Source: Gallionellaceae bacterium
GTDB lineage: Bacteria > Pseudomonadota > Gammaproteobacteria > Burkholderiales > Gallionellaceae
Reading direction: 5' to 3'
Assembly (NCBI GenBank): GCA_030646595.1
Contig: JAUSKS010000282.1
Location: 1-9,389, forward strand
Length of the DNA stretch: 9,389 nt
This document shows positions 1-9,389 of the stretch, piece by piece. A program made the translations under genes and the position numbers. Under the pieces are notes generated by a model that was not told where the DNA came from, ran no database searches, and worked only from the letters and a program-made list of their open reading frames with translations. Numbering within the stretch: the stretch's first letter is position 1; each line of letters opens with the position of its first letter.

Positions 1-443
1 TGGCTGCCGGTGCCGAAGGCCAGGCCGGGGTCGAGCGTGATATTGATTGCGCTCGGATCCGATGGAGTATGCCAAGTCGGGACTATCCATAATCGCGGCG
101 AAATACGAATGGGGTGAAATTGCGCTTGAGTCAGGCGTACCCAATCATGGTCGGCTAAATGCTCGATACTATAGTAAGGAGGTTGTTGCCATCCCAATGA
201 TTGGGCTGCTTGCAGCATGATTTTATCTAGGGATGCTTCTTCGGCAAACAGCGCAGTGATACGATTGTGCAGCCACAAATGGGGAGCAGGTTCGCCTGGC
301 TCACCAAATACTGCTTGCTCTGCTGGGGTATTCGCATCGGCATCGTGGATATCCACCGATAAAGCGCCGAGTTCCAATAAGACATCGCTCAGGTTGTCTG
401 CATGCTGAGTATCGGTCGTAACAGTCAGCACCACCCAACCCAT
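1..443 (-). CDS. prmA: Ribosomal protein L11 methyltransferase, N-terminal part (runs off left edge)
   Basis: This gene encodes the SAM-dependent enzyme that methylates ribosomal protein L11 in the cytoplasm. I translated it directly; about 147 codons are visible, starting MGWVVLTVTT, and the frame is still open at base 1. The N-terminal L11-recognition domain is seen, including DWVRLTQAQFHPIRI at about residues 100-114 and RLWIVPTW at about 117-124. The SAM-binding motif starts at LDPGLAFGTGS, residues 137-147, and is cut by the window edge. Family members are usually a little under 300 residues, so roughly half is missing. The ATG at 443-441 lies 1 nt after the accC stop (TGATATG), with an AAGGGT ribosome-binding sequence inside the end of accC. 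It is therefore probably co-transcribed and translationally coupled. The accC-prmA order is known from other proteobacteria, for example Pseudomonas. Confidence 0.95.
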   Translation of the reverse strand, partial: MGWVVLTVTTDTQHADNLSDVLLELGALSVDIHDADANTPAEQAVFGEPGEPAPHLWLHNRITALFAEEASLDKIMLQAAQSLGWQQPPYYSIEHLADHDWVRLTQAQFHPIRISPRLWIVPTWHTPSDPSAINITLDPGLAFGTGS

Positions 444-444
444 A

Positions 445-1800
445 TCAAGAACCCTTGGTGCGTTCAGCCAGCTTCTGTTCCAGATAGTGAATATTAGTGC
501 CGCCGCGCAGAAAAGCGGCATCCTGCATGAGCTCCTGATGCAGTGGAATATTGGTCTGTATGCCTTCTACGGCCATCTCTGACAAGGCAATGCGCATGCG
601 TGCCATCGCCTGCTCGCGGGTGTCACCATAGGCAATAATTTTGCCTATCATCGAGTCGTAATGGGGAGGCACAAAGTAGTTGGCATAAACATGTGAGTCC
701 ACGCGGATACCAGGCCCACCAGGTGGATGCCAGGCGGTGATGCGACCGGGTGAAGGAGTAAATTTGTAGGGGTGCTCGGCATTAATGCGGCACTCAATGG
801 CATGGCCCTTGAATTCAACGTCGCGCTGGCGAAAGCCGAGCTTCTCTCCGGCAGCAATGTGGATTTGCTGCTGCACGATGTCTATGCCGGTAATCATTTC
901 ACTGACTGGATGCTCCACCTGCACCCGGGTGTTCATCTCAATAAAAAAGAACTCGTCTTTCTCAAACAAAAATTCGAAAGTACCTGCGCCGCGATAACCT
1001 ATTTTGCGACAAGCTTCGGCGCAACGCTCACCTATTTTGTTGCGCAGGCGGGAATTAAGCAGGGGTGCGGGTGCTTCCTCAATTATTTTTTGGTGGCGGC
1101 GCTGCATGGAACAGTCACGTTCGCCCAGATAAACAGCATTGCCATAGGAATCGGCCAACACCTGGAATTCAATATGGCGCGGGTTCTCCAGAAATTTTTC
1201 CATGTACACCATGGGATTATTGAAAGCTGCCTGCGCTTCACTGCGCGTCATGGTCACGGCATTTAGCAGCGCGGCTTCGGTATGTACCACGCGCATACCA
1301 CGCCCCCCCCCACCGCCAGACGCTTTGATGATCACCGGATAACCGATACTGCGGGCAATTTTTACAATCTCCGCCGGGTCTTCCGGTAATGCGCCATCCA
1401 CGCCAGGAACACAGGGCACGCCTGCTTTTTTCATGGTCTGTTTGGCGGTAACCTTGTCGCCCATCATGCGTATGGTTTCTGGGCGCGGGCCGATGAACAC
1501 GAAGCCGCTTTTTTCCACGCGCTCGGCAAAGTCGGCGTTCTCTGACAGGAAGCCATAGCCGGGATGTATGGCCTGTGCATCGGTGACTTCTGCGGCGCTG
1601 ATAATGGCCGGGATATGCAGATAACTTTGGGCAGAAGGGGCTGGGCCTATGCATACTGATTCATCCGCCAGCTTGACGTATTTGGCATCCGCATCTGCTT
1701 CGGAATGGACCGCGACAGTCTTGATACCCATCTCGCGGCAGGCGCGCTGGATGCGCAGGGCTATTTCGCCGCGATTGGCAATAAGGATTTTTTCAAACAT
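445..1800 (-). CDS. accC: Acetyl-CoA carboxylase, biotin carboxylase subunit
   Basis: This is the ATP-grasp enzyme that carboxylates the biotin on AccB using bicarbonate, the first half-reaction of malonyl-CoA synthesis. The 451 residues match the usual length (about 449), and residue numbers line up with my memory of the E. coli enzyme. It has the N-terminal [11 protein letters not shown] motif, K116 in MGDKVTAK, and K159 followed by the glycine-rich loop [10 protein letters not shown] (161-170). H209, K238 in [12 protein letters not shown]276, E288 and N290 are present, as are R292, Q294 and E296 in NTRVQVEHP, and R338 in ECRIN. All catalytic residues I can check are intact. The ATG at 1800 lies 11 nt after the accB stop, with AAGGGT as ribosome-binding site. 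A run of nine G encodes part of the glycine loop and could be a slippage site. The protein works as a dimer in the carboxylase complex with AccB and AccA/AccD, which are not in this window. Confidence 0.98.
   Translation of the reverse strand: MFEKILIANRGEIALRIQRACREMGIKTVAVHSEADADAKYVKLADESVCIGPAPSAQSYLHIPAIISAAEVTDAQAIHPGYGFLSENADFAERVEKSGFVFIGPRPETIRMMGDKVTAKQTMKKAGVPCVPGVDGALPEDPAEIVKIARSIGYPVIIKASGGGGGRGMRVVHTEAALLNAVTMTRSEAQAAFNNPMVYMEKFLENPRHIEFQVLADSYGNAVYLGERDCSMQRRHQKIIEEAPAPLLNSRLRNKIGERCAEACRKIGYRGAGTFEFLFEKDEFFFIEMNTRVQVEHPVSEMITGIDIVQQQIHIAAGEKLGFRQRDVEFKGHAIECRINAEHPYKFTPSPGRITAWHPPGGPGIRVDSHVYANYFVPPHYDSMIGKIIAYGDTREQAMARMRIALSEMAVEGIQTNIPLHQELMQDAAFLRGGTNIHYLEQKLAERTKGS
1303..1311 (-). 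repeat. G9 homopolymer in the accC glycine loop
   Basis: Nine consecutive C on the plus strand give nine G in the accC coding strand. They encode the last Gly codons of the [11 protein letters not shown]-binding loop (GGT GGG GGG GGG CGT). The reading frame is intact here. Long G runs are prone to polymerase slippage, sequencing error or both. Confidence 0.95.
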
Positions 1801-1811
1801 TTACGAACCCT

Positions 1812-2261
1812 TCATCCGATGATGAATAGCGGTTGGCCAAACTCCACCGCTTGGCCATTTTCCACCAGCACAGCCTTGATGACACCGCTTTGATCCGCTT
1901 CAATCTCATTCAGTAATTTCATGGCCTCGATGATGCACAGCGTATCTCCTGCATTCACACTTTGCCCAACTTCTACAAAAGACTTCGCACCCGGTGAAGG
2001 GCAGCGGTAAAAGCTGCCTACCATGGGCGATTTCACAACATGCCCTTCCGGTACATCGGGTTTGGCTGGCTCGGTAGTTGTAGCGGGGGCTGTAGCCTGA
2101 ATGGGCATCACCATCTGGGGTGGTGCAGCATAGCTGGGTTGTGCCGGTGCAGCGGTGGTACGTGTTATTCGTACCCGCTCCTCCCCTTCGCTGACTTCCA
2201 GTTCTGCGATACCAGAACTTTCTACCAACTCAATCAAGGTCTTGAGTTTACGTAAATCCAT
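1812..2261 (-). CDS. accB: Acetyl-CoA carboxylase, biotin carboxyl carrier protein
   Basis: AccB carries the biotin that shuttles carboxyl groups between AccC and the AccA/AccD carboxyltransferase. The protein has 149 residues, close to the E. coli length of 156. The N-terminal [23 protein letters not shown] helix region (split here as residues 1-23) resembles other BCCPs. An Ala/Pro/Thr-rich flexible linker spans about residues 36-68, and a biotinyl domain runs from about 75 to the end. The biotinylated lysine is K115 in [14 protein letters not shown]; the usual EAMKM is EAMKL here, a common variant. The thumb typical of bacterial AccB is present as [12 protein letters not shown] (84-95). 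A clear AGGAG lies 6 nt before the ATG, the best ribosome-binding site in this block. It sits between aroQ (24-nt gap) and accC (11-nt gap), as in Pseudomonas. Confidence 0.98.
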   Translation of the reverse strand: MDLRKLKTLIELVESSGIAELEVSEGEERVRITRTTAAPAQPSYAAPPQMVMPIQATAPATTTEPAKPDVPEGHVVKSPMVGSFYRCPSPGAKSFVEVGQSVNAGDTLCIIEAMKLLNEIEADQSGVIKAVLVENGQAVEFGQPLFIIG

Positions 2262-2267
2262 GAATAA

Positions 2268-2272
2268 CTCCT
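2268..2272 (-). promoter_or_regulatory. Strong Shine-Dalgarno of accB
   Basis: The coding strand reads TTAGGAGTTATTCATG, with AGGAG six bases ahead of the accB ATG. This is the only canonical site in the aroQ-prmA block; accC and prmA both use AAGGGTTC instead, and aroQ shows none. This fits high AccB synthesis relative to neighbours, which is an inference. Confidence 0.8.
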
Positions 2273-2285
2273 AAAACGGTGTTAC

Positions 2286-2723
2286 TTATTTTATTGTGCG
2301 CAATGCGTACTGCATTGCGAACTCATAGCCACTTGCACCCAGGCCGCTGATAACGCCCACCGCCAGATCGGAAAAATAAGATTCCTTGCGGAATGCTTCT
2401 CGGGCAAATACATTGGAAAGATGGACTTCAATAAAAGGGATGGCTACTGCTGCCAGCGCATCCCGTATGGCTACACTGGTATGGGTGAAAGCAGCAGGGT
2501 TGATGATGATAAAGCTGGCCCCATCCTGACGTGCCAATTGCACACGCTCTACCAAGGCAGCTTCCGCATTGCTCTGGAAATGCAAAAGCTGTGCTCCCTG
2601 TGCTTGTGCTAATTTCTGTAATTTCTCGTTAATTTCGTCTAACGTAACTTGACCATAAATGCCCGGCTCGCGATTGCCGAGCAAGTTCAGGTTGGGGCCG
2701 TGCAACACCAATATGGTTTTCAT
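2286..2723 (-). CDS. aroQ: 3-dehydroquinate dehydratase, type II
   Basis: The enzyme converts 3-dehydroquinate to 3-dehydroshikimate, the third step of the shikimate pathway, in the cytoplasm. At 145 residues it has the normal size of the small dodecameric type II enzyme. The N-terminal [21 protein letters not shown] region contains R18 and the catalytic tyrosine Y23. Substrate-binding residues follow: N75 in [11 protein letters not shown]81, the catalytic H101 in [15 protein letters not shown], and R112. All are intact. The ATG at 2723 is fixed by the conserved start [11 protein letters not shown], although no convincing Shine-Dalgarno precedes it. It is the first gene after the 88-nt gap and probably the promoter-proximal gene of aroQ-accB-accC-prmA, an order known from Pseudomonas and other proteobacteria. 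Confidence 0.97.
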   Translation of the reverse strand: MKTILVLHGPNLNLLGNREPGIYGQVTLDEINEKLQKLAQAQGAQLLHFQSNAEAALVERVQLARQDGASFIIINPAAFTHTSVAIRDALAAVAIPFIEVHLSNVFAREAFRKESYFSDLAVGVISGLGASGYEFAMQYALRTIK

Positions 2724-2772
2724 GGCCGACAGTTTGCCGCAATTTGGGGGGTTTTGTCCAGTATTTACAGAA

Positions 2773-2800
2773 ATTATATGAAGAAGCGGTTTATTTGCGA
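2773..2800 (-). promoter_or_regulatory. Candidate sigma-70 promoter for aroQ-accB-accC-prmA
   Basis: In the 88-nt gap between dsbD and aroQ the minus strand has a perfect TATAAT (2778-2773). A weak -35 (TCGCAA, 3 of 6 matches, 2800-2795) lies 16 bp ahead of it. Transcription would start near 2766, giving a leader of about 43 nt before the aroQ ATG. The -10 is good and the -35 poor, so this is a candidate only. Confidence 0.5.
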
Positions 2801-2830
2801 GCGCTTAGTCTTTATAAGCGCGCATTTTTT
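2801..2830 (+). terminator. Inverted repeat at the dsbD 3' end; terminator-like only in the plus direction
   Basis: A perfect 7-bp inverted repeat, GCGCTTA (2801-2807) and TAAGCGC (2815-2821), has a 7-nt loop and spans the dsbD stop codon. Read on the plus strand it is followed by GCA and six T (2825-2830), like a weak intrinsic terminator for antisense transcripts. On the minus strand, the coding direction, no U tract follows, so it may not end the dsbD message. Confidence 0.35.
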
Positions 2831-4698
2831 AGCGATTGCAGAAATTGCGTGGGATTTTGATAACCGGTGACGCGGTAATCTTTTTGCTCATGTCCTTGCG
2901 CATCAAAAAACAGAATGGCAGGTGGACCGAACAACTCAAAGCGTTGCACTAGCGCTTTATCTTCATCATTGTTGGCAGTCACATCGGCTTGTAATAACAC
3001 AGTATTTTTTAATTGCGCCTGTACCTGGGCATCAGAAAAACTGTAGCGTTCCATTTCCTTGCACGATACACACCAGTCCGCATAAAAATCCAGCATCACC
3101 GTTTTGCCGTGCGCTTGTGCCAGACGGGCATCCAGTTCAGCCACATTTTTTATACGGGTGAATTGCAGGCTGGCCGGGGCAGCAGCCTGAGTATTGCCCA
3201 AGCCAGCCAGGGGTTGCAGAATATCGCGTGCGCCGGACAGTGCACCGATCAGGTAAGCGCTGCCCAGCAGCAGGGCCAGTATGCCGATGCCCTTACCCAA
3301 CTTGTGCCAGCCCGATGTATGGATGGGCAGCGCATCCAGTGCATGCAAATAAATGGCGGAGAATATCAGCAGCGCCGCCCACAGCAACATTTGTACACTT
3401 ACTGGAATAAGAGGGGCGATCAACCAGATCGCGACTGCCAGCAGCAATACACCAAAGAAATGTTTGACTGCTTCCATCCAGCTGCCCGCCTTGGGTAATA
3501 AAGTGCCAGCCGATGCGCCTATCACCAGCAGCGGCAAGCCCATGCCCATGGCCAGCGCAAACAGCGCCACGCCCCCCAACACAGCATCATGCGTTTGGCC
3601 GATATACAGCAGCGCTCCGGCCAACGGCGCAGCCACGCATGGGCCGACGATAATGGCGGATAGCGCGCCCATGACAAATACGCCGCTCAGATGGCCGCCA
3701 TGCAAATGGTTGCTGGTAGTTGTCAACTTGCTTTGCAGGGCGGTAGGCAATTGCAATTCATAAAATCCGAACATGGATAAAGACAGCAATACAAACACGC
3801 CCGCAAAACTGCCCAGTACCCACGGTGTTTGCAAGGCATTCATTAACAAAGTGCCGGAAAAACCAGCGGCCACGCCTACTGCCGCATAGGTAAGCGCCAT
3901 GCCCAGCACATAAGCCAGTGACAGGATAAAGCCGTGCATCCTGGTCAAGTGGTGGCCGCGCCCGACGATGATGCCAGACAGAATAGGCACCATCGGAAAC
4001 ATGCACGGTGTAAAAGCCAGCAACAAACCGGCACCGTAGAAAAAGGAAATGATCAGCCAGAAATTGCCTTGCTTGAACAGCTGGGCGATACGGGTGTTTT
4101 CATTCTGCACATTCTCATTTTGAATGCTGTTGGCAGGAGGGGCGTTGACCAGAGCAGTGGGGGATATTTCCGGTGGCTTTGTTGCCGCGCCAGTGGCGGT
4201 AGAAGATGCACCGGTCATTGCGGGCAGCGCGACACTAATTTGTTTGTTGATTGGCGGGTAACACAGACCCTGATCGCTACAGCCCTGGTAAGTGGCATCC
4301 AGCAGCACAGTCTGCGCTGCATTATTATTGCGTTGCAGCTTGATCTCGGCCTGGAAGGAACGGTGGTAGACCTCCATATTGCCGAAATTGGCGTCATACT
4401 TCATTTCACCTTTGGGCAAAGCGACGCTCGCAATTTTTACTGCGGGTTTGGTATCTGCATTCACCAGGCTGAAACTGGTCTTGTCGCGGTATAAATAATA
4501 GCCGGGGGTGACAGTGAAAGTAGCTACCAAAGTCTGCGCATCGAGTGCGCCTATCTTTAATTGAAAGGCCTCATCGGGCGGTAAAAATTTGGGTTGTTTG
4601 CTGCCGCCCAGCGTGGGCAGGCTGTCAAAAAGGCTGCCCGCATGGGATAGTGGTATGAGGCACAACAACGCCAATAATAAAATACGTCTGGGATTCAT
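2812..4698 (-). CDS. dsbD: Thiol:disulfide interchange protein DsbD
   Basis: DsbD passes electrons from cytoplasmic thioredoxin across the inner membrane to periplasmic DsbC/DsbG and cytochrome c maturation partners. With the start at the ATG at 4698 the protein has 628 residues, somewhat longer than E. coli DsbD (565). Residues 1-20 form a signal peptide (MNPRRILLLALL...SHA, cleavage before GS). The N-terminal alpha domain carries the C140/C146 pair in YQGCSDQGLCYPP. A linker of about 45 residues is rich in Ala, Pro and Asn and includes a QNENV/QNENT repeat (4093-4122). About eight membrane segments lie between residues 213 and 490, with C232 in FTPCMFPMVP and C354 in IVGPCVAAPL. The C-terminal thioredoxin-like domain has DFYADWCVSCKEME (C543, C546). 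All six redox cysteines are present. It starts 10 nt after cutA with AAGGA close to the ATG. An earlier in-frame start at 4833 would overlap cutA and hide the signal peptide. Confidence 0.97.
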   Translation of the reverse strand: MNPRRILLLALLCLIPLSHAGSLFDSLPTLGGSKQPKFLPPDEAFQLKIGALDAQTLVATFTVTPGYYLYRDKTSFSLVNADTKPAVKIASVALPKGEMKYDANFGNMEVYHRSFQAEIKLQRNNNAAQTVLLDATYQGCSDQGLCYPPINKQISVALPAMTGASSTATGAATKPPEISPTALVNAPPANSIQNENVQNENTRIAQLFKQGNFWLIISFFYGAGLLLAFTPCMFPMVPILSGIIVGRGHHLTRMHGFILSLAYVLGMALTYAAVGVAAGFSGTLLMNALQTPWVLGSFAGVFVLLSLSMFGFYELQLPTALQSKLTTTSNHLHGGHLSGVFVMGALSAIIVGPCVAAPLAGALLYIGQTHDAVLGGVALFALAMGMGLPLLVIGASAGTLLPKAGSWMEAVKHFFGVLLLAVAIWLIAPLIPVSVQMLLWAALLIFSAIYLHALDALPIHTSGWHKLGKGIGILALLLGSAYLIGALSGARDILQPLAGLGNTQAAAPASLQFTRIKNVAELDARLAQAHGKTVMLDFYADWCVSCKEMERYSFSDAQVQAQLKNTVLLQADVTANNDEDKALVQRFELFGPPAILFFDAQGHEQKDYRVTGYQNPTQFLQSLKNARL

Positions 4699-4708
4699 TT
4701 CCTTGCTT

Positions 4709-5053
4709 TCATTTTTGCAGCGTCTGGATTTCGGATATTTGGGTCTCTTGTGCCACCCATTGTAAATAGGCGGGCAAACCAGCATTAACCGAGACTGCGA
4801 TAATCTCAGGAAGTTCATAGGGATGATGGGCACAAATCACCGTTTCCAGGCGCGCATAAGCGTTGCGCGTGGTCTTGATCAGCAACGGTACTTCGCTGGC
4901 CGATTCCATTTTGCCCTGCCAACGGTAAAACGAGGCGCATTCCGCCATGATATTAACGCAGGCAGCGGCATGGCTATCGATCAGCGCATGGGCCACACGC
5001 TCGGCACTATTACGATCTGGCAAATTGGTGATGACTAAAATTATTTCATCCAC
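4709..5053 (-). CDS. cutA: Divalent-cation tolerance protein CutA
   Basis: CutA is a small trimeric protein linked in E. coli to copper tolerance; its biochemical role is still unclear. The 114 residues match the usual size. Family signatures are visible: ITNLPDRNSAERVAHALI near the N-terminus, AACVNI (31-35), FYRWQGK (42-48), EVPLLIKT (54-61) and HHPYELPEII (76-85). The start is the GTG at 5053-5051. It overlaps the end of holA by 8 nt (GTGGATGA) and has an AGGA five bases upstream inside holA, so coupling to holA is likely. The nearby ATG in GATGAA is out of frame. dsbD follows after 10 nt; the cutA-dsbD pairing is also found in E. coli, and both genes were linked there to copper sensitivity. 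Confidence 0.95.
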   Translation of the reverse strand: MDEIILVITNLPDRNSAERVAHALIDSHAAACVNIMAECASFYRWQGKMESASEVPLLIKTTRNAYARLETVICAHHPYELPEIIAVSVNAGLPAYLQWVAQETQISEIQTLQK

Positions 5054-6071
5054 GTTGTCCTGCTGCCTTTACCTGAGCGCAACGTATACCCAGTTGCAAT
5101 AACTCATCCCACGCATCGCCTGCGCGCAAACCTTTGATGACCTTATCTGTCTGCGCAGCTTGGCGCAAAGCCCGCTCGGCTACGGCTGGGGTGAAGCGCT
5201 GCACAGCCCGCTCTACCGGCTTTTGGCGCGTACCCCATACCCGTGCATCGCGCAGGGCAGTAGCCAGATTACTGCCGTGCCGCAATGCGCGCAATACCTT
5301 AGCCAAGGTGCGGATATCTTCAGCCAGCGTCCATAACACCAGCACGGTAGCCGTGCCTTCTGCGCGCAGGCCCTCAAGTATATGCACATACCGCGCCACC
5401 TCGCCGTTCAGCATGGCGGCAGATAATTTGAAGACATCATACCGCGCCACATCCATCACCGAATTTTTGACCTGTTCAAATGACAGAGGTCCAGCGGGAA
5501 AAAGCAGGGCCAGTTTTTGAATTTCCTGATGGGCTGCCAGCAAATTTCCTTCAATTTTTTCCGCGAGAAAGGTCAAGGTGTTGCCATCAGCACTTTGCCC
5601 CTGGCGCTTTAGCCGCCCGGCAATCCATGCAGGCAGGGCATGCAGCGCGATTTCATCGGCGGCGATAACCACGCCTGCTTCCACCAAGGTAGTGAACCAT
5701 TTGCTTTTTTGCGTGGCGCTATCGAGGCGCGGTAAAGAAATCAGCGTAACGGTATCAGCATTTAAATGCTGGCAATAATCCTGTAACGCCTGTGCGCCTT
5801 CAACGCCGGGCTTGCCGGAGGGAATGCGCAGATCGACCAGCTTGCGCGAGGAGAATAAGGACAAGCTTTGCGCACTGTTACGCAACGACGCCCAGTTAAA
5901 ACCCTTGTCTGCAATCATCACTTCGCGTTCGCCATACCCGGCTGTGCGTGCCGCCAGGCGTATGGTGTCTGCCGCCTCTATGGCCAGCAGCAGCGCCTCG
6001 CCGTGGATGACATACAAGGGTGCCAGCCCTTGGGCGAGATGGCGCGACAAGTCTTCGCCAGAGATTTTCAT
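5046..6071 (-). CDS. holA: DNA polymerase III, delta subunit
   Basis: Delta is the clamp-loader subunit that opens the beta sliding clamp during replication. The 341 residues match the usual length of about 340. The N-terminus MKISGEDLSRHL followed by LAPLYVIHGEALLLAIEAAD (about 17-36) is the expected delta opening, where the AAA+-like fold lacks a working P-loop. The FNWASLRNSAQSLSLFSSRKLVDLR region (about 59-83, quoted only in part) and the C-terminal collar region, rich in helix-forming residues, also fit. Position right after leuS-lptE is conserved in E. coli and many proteobacteria. No Shine-Dalgarno precedes the ATG at 6071. Instead the start is overlapped by the stop of a 7-residue upstream ORF made by a local duplication, so re-initiation may drive its translation. 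The gene ends inside the cutA start. Confidence 0.95.
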   Translation of the reverse strand: MKISGEDLSRHLAQGLAPLYVIHGEALLLAIEAADTIRLAARTAGYGEREVMIADKGFNWASLRNSAQSLSLFSSRKLVDLRIPSGKPGVEGAQALQDYCQHLNADTVTLISLPRLDSATQKSKWFTTLVEAGVVIAADEIALHALPAWIAGRLKRQGQSADGNTLTFLAEKIEGNLLAAHQEIQKLALLFPAGPLSFEQVKNSVMDVARYDVFKLSAAMLNGEVARYVHILEGLRAEGTATVLVLWTLAEDIRTLAKVLRALRHGSNLATALRDARVWGTRQKPVERAVQRFTPAVAERALRQAAQTDKVIKGLRAGDAWDELLQLGIRCAQVKAAGQRG

Positions 6072-6091
6072 AACGAAATGGAGATTTTCAT
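6061..6091 (-). repeat. 11-bp direct repeat, 20-nt period, at the holA start
   Basis: The plus-strand sequence gagattttcat occurs at 6061-6071 and again at 6081-6091. In the coding direction each copy reads ATGAAAATCTC, so the holA start region (encoding MKIS) is present twice, 20 nt apart and out of frame with itself. It looks like a small tandem duplication. Confidence 0.95.
6068..6091 (-). promoter_or_regulatory. Possible leader ORF (MKISISL) overlapping the holA start
   Basis: The upstream copy of the duplicated holA start opens a frame of seven codons, ATG AAA ATC TCC ATT TCG TTA TGA. Its TGA overlaps the holA ATG as ATGA. A weak GAAG lies five bases before its ATG, whereas holA itself has no visible ribosome-binding site. 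Translation of the mini-ORF followed by re-initiation at holA is possible. It could equally be a neutral by-product of the duplication. Confidence 0.4.
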
Positions 6092-6098
6092 TGCGGCT

Positions 6099-6605
6099 TC
6101 ATGGTTGCGGTTGCGGCCGGGCATGGGTCAGATGGCGCAGCATTTGCTGTACTGCATCGCTGTGCATGTTTTGGTAAAGCAAATTCTCCTCCTGCTCTTT
6201 GGCCAATACCTGCTCGTCGTCATAGGACAAATTACGCAACAATATAATTTCATCAGACACCAGCCATTCCTGTTGTGACTGGTCATAGGCTCGGAATGAA
6301 ACAGCATAACGCAACTGATATTCCAGTACTCGCCCGGCACCGCTCAACGATAAAATCTGCTTACTCGTGGTCTCGGAAACGATATTCAGCGTCAGCTGCG
6401 CATTTTCTGCGGAATCCGCAAGCTCCACCCCTGCTGCTTGTATGGCGCGTTTGAGTTCAGCCACAAAGGGCGTGTAATCGTTGGGCGAGAGGATATAGAG
6501 CGATTGAAATGGCAAAGCAAATTGCTCCTGCCCGCGCAAATGAAAACCGCATGCACCCATGAGAGCACAGGCCAATAAAATCAAAGTTAGCAGACGGGCG
6601 CGCAT
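6099..6605 (-). CDS. lptE: LPS-assembly lipoprotein LptE
   Basis: LptE is the outer-membrane lipoprotein that plugs and helps fold the LptD barrel, which delivers lipopolysaccharide to the cell surface. The 168 residues are close to the E. coli length (about 193) but shorter. Residues 1-18 are a lipoprotein signal peptide with a lipobox at MGAC. The lipidated cysteine would be C19, followed by GFHLRG, the conserved opening of mature LptE. The rest is a compact soluble domain (SLYILSPND, QLTLNIVSET, VLEYQLRYAVSFRAYD) ending in a PQPQP tail. The ATG lies 3 nt after the leuS stop with a GGTGA upstream inside leuS, consistent with co-transcription. The leuS-lptE-holA order is the same as in E. 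coli and supports the assignment of this divergent family. Confidence 0.95.
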   Translation of the reverse strand: MRARLLTLILLACALMGACGFHLRGQEQFALPFQSLYILSPNDYTPFVAELKRAIQAAGVELADSAENAQLTLNIVSETTSKQILSLSGAGRVLEYQLRYAVSFRAYDQSQQEWLVSDEIILLRNLSYDDEQVLAKEQEENLLYQNMHSDAVQQMLRHLTHARPQPQP

Positions 6606-6608
6606 TTT

Positions 6609-9389
<2,781 letters not shown>

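Noticed and set aside
772..1266. Plus-strand open frame of 164 codons within accC
   Set aside because: It is antisense to the conserved accC catalytic core, has no recognisable domain and no gene context; it is a shadow of codon bias.
3934..4494. Plus-strand open frame of 186 codons antisense to dsbD
   Set aside because: The dsbD frame beneath it is fully supported by cysteines and membrane segments; the antisense product is low-complexity and matches no family I know.
4699..4833. Upstream in-frame extension of dsbD by 45 codons
   Set aside because: It overlaps the cutA coding end and puts 45 non-hydrophobic residues before an evident signal peptide; the ATG at 4698 is the better start.
6128..6340. 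Second minus-strand frame of 70 codons inside lptE
   Set aside because: It overlaps the lptE frame out of phase, with no signature or ribosome-binding site of its own.

Overview
This window looks like a chromosomal housekeeping region from a moderate-GC betaproteobacterium. The protein sequences and the gene sets leuS-lptE-holA and aroQ-accB-accC-prmA point that way, and I favour Nitrosomonadales (Gallionella or Nitrosomonas-like) with low confidence. That placement is inference from remembered family sequences; no search was run. All nine genes lie on the minus strand, so transcription runs from high to low coordinates. There are no tRNA or rRNA genes, transposase genes or CRISPR arrays.

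In the direction of transcription, the first block is leuS (leucyl-tRNA synthetase; its extreme N-terminus lies beyond the right edge), then lptE (outer-membrane LPS-assembly lipoprotein), holA (DNA polymerase III delta), cutA (divalent-ion tolerance protein) and dsbD (thiol:disulfide interchange protein). Gaps are 3, 27 and 10 nt, with an 8-nt overlap at holA/cutA, so this is probably one operon. An 88-nt gap follows dsbD; it holds a small inverted repeat and a plausible promoter with a perfect TATAAT box. The second block is aroQ (type II 3-dehydroquinase), accB and accC (the two biotin-dependent acetyl-CoA carboxylase components) and prmA (ribosomal protein L11 methyltransferase, C-terminal half cut off by the left edge). 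The genes cover translation, envelope assembly, replication, periplasmic redox and metal handling, aromatic biosynthesis and the first step of fatty-acid synthesis. They share a growth-linked theme more than one pathway.

I do not see a new multi-gene system. The most unusual content is inside leuS. Two unrelated palindromic repeat elements sit in frame in this essential gene. One is built on a GAGGATC-type heptamer, near the start of the CP1 editing domain. The other is a GC-rich palindrome encoding a [16 protein letters not shown] peptide, next to the leucine-specific domain and beside a strong G-quadruplex motif. A third, AT-richer segment also looks longer than I expect for the family. Elsewhere, a 20-nt duplication at the holA start creates a 7-residue upstream ORF whose stop overlaps the holA start codon, and accC carries a run of nine G in its ATP-grasp glycine loop.
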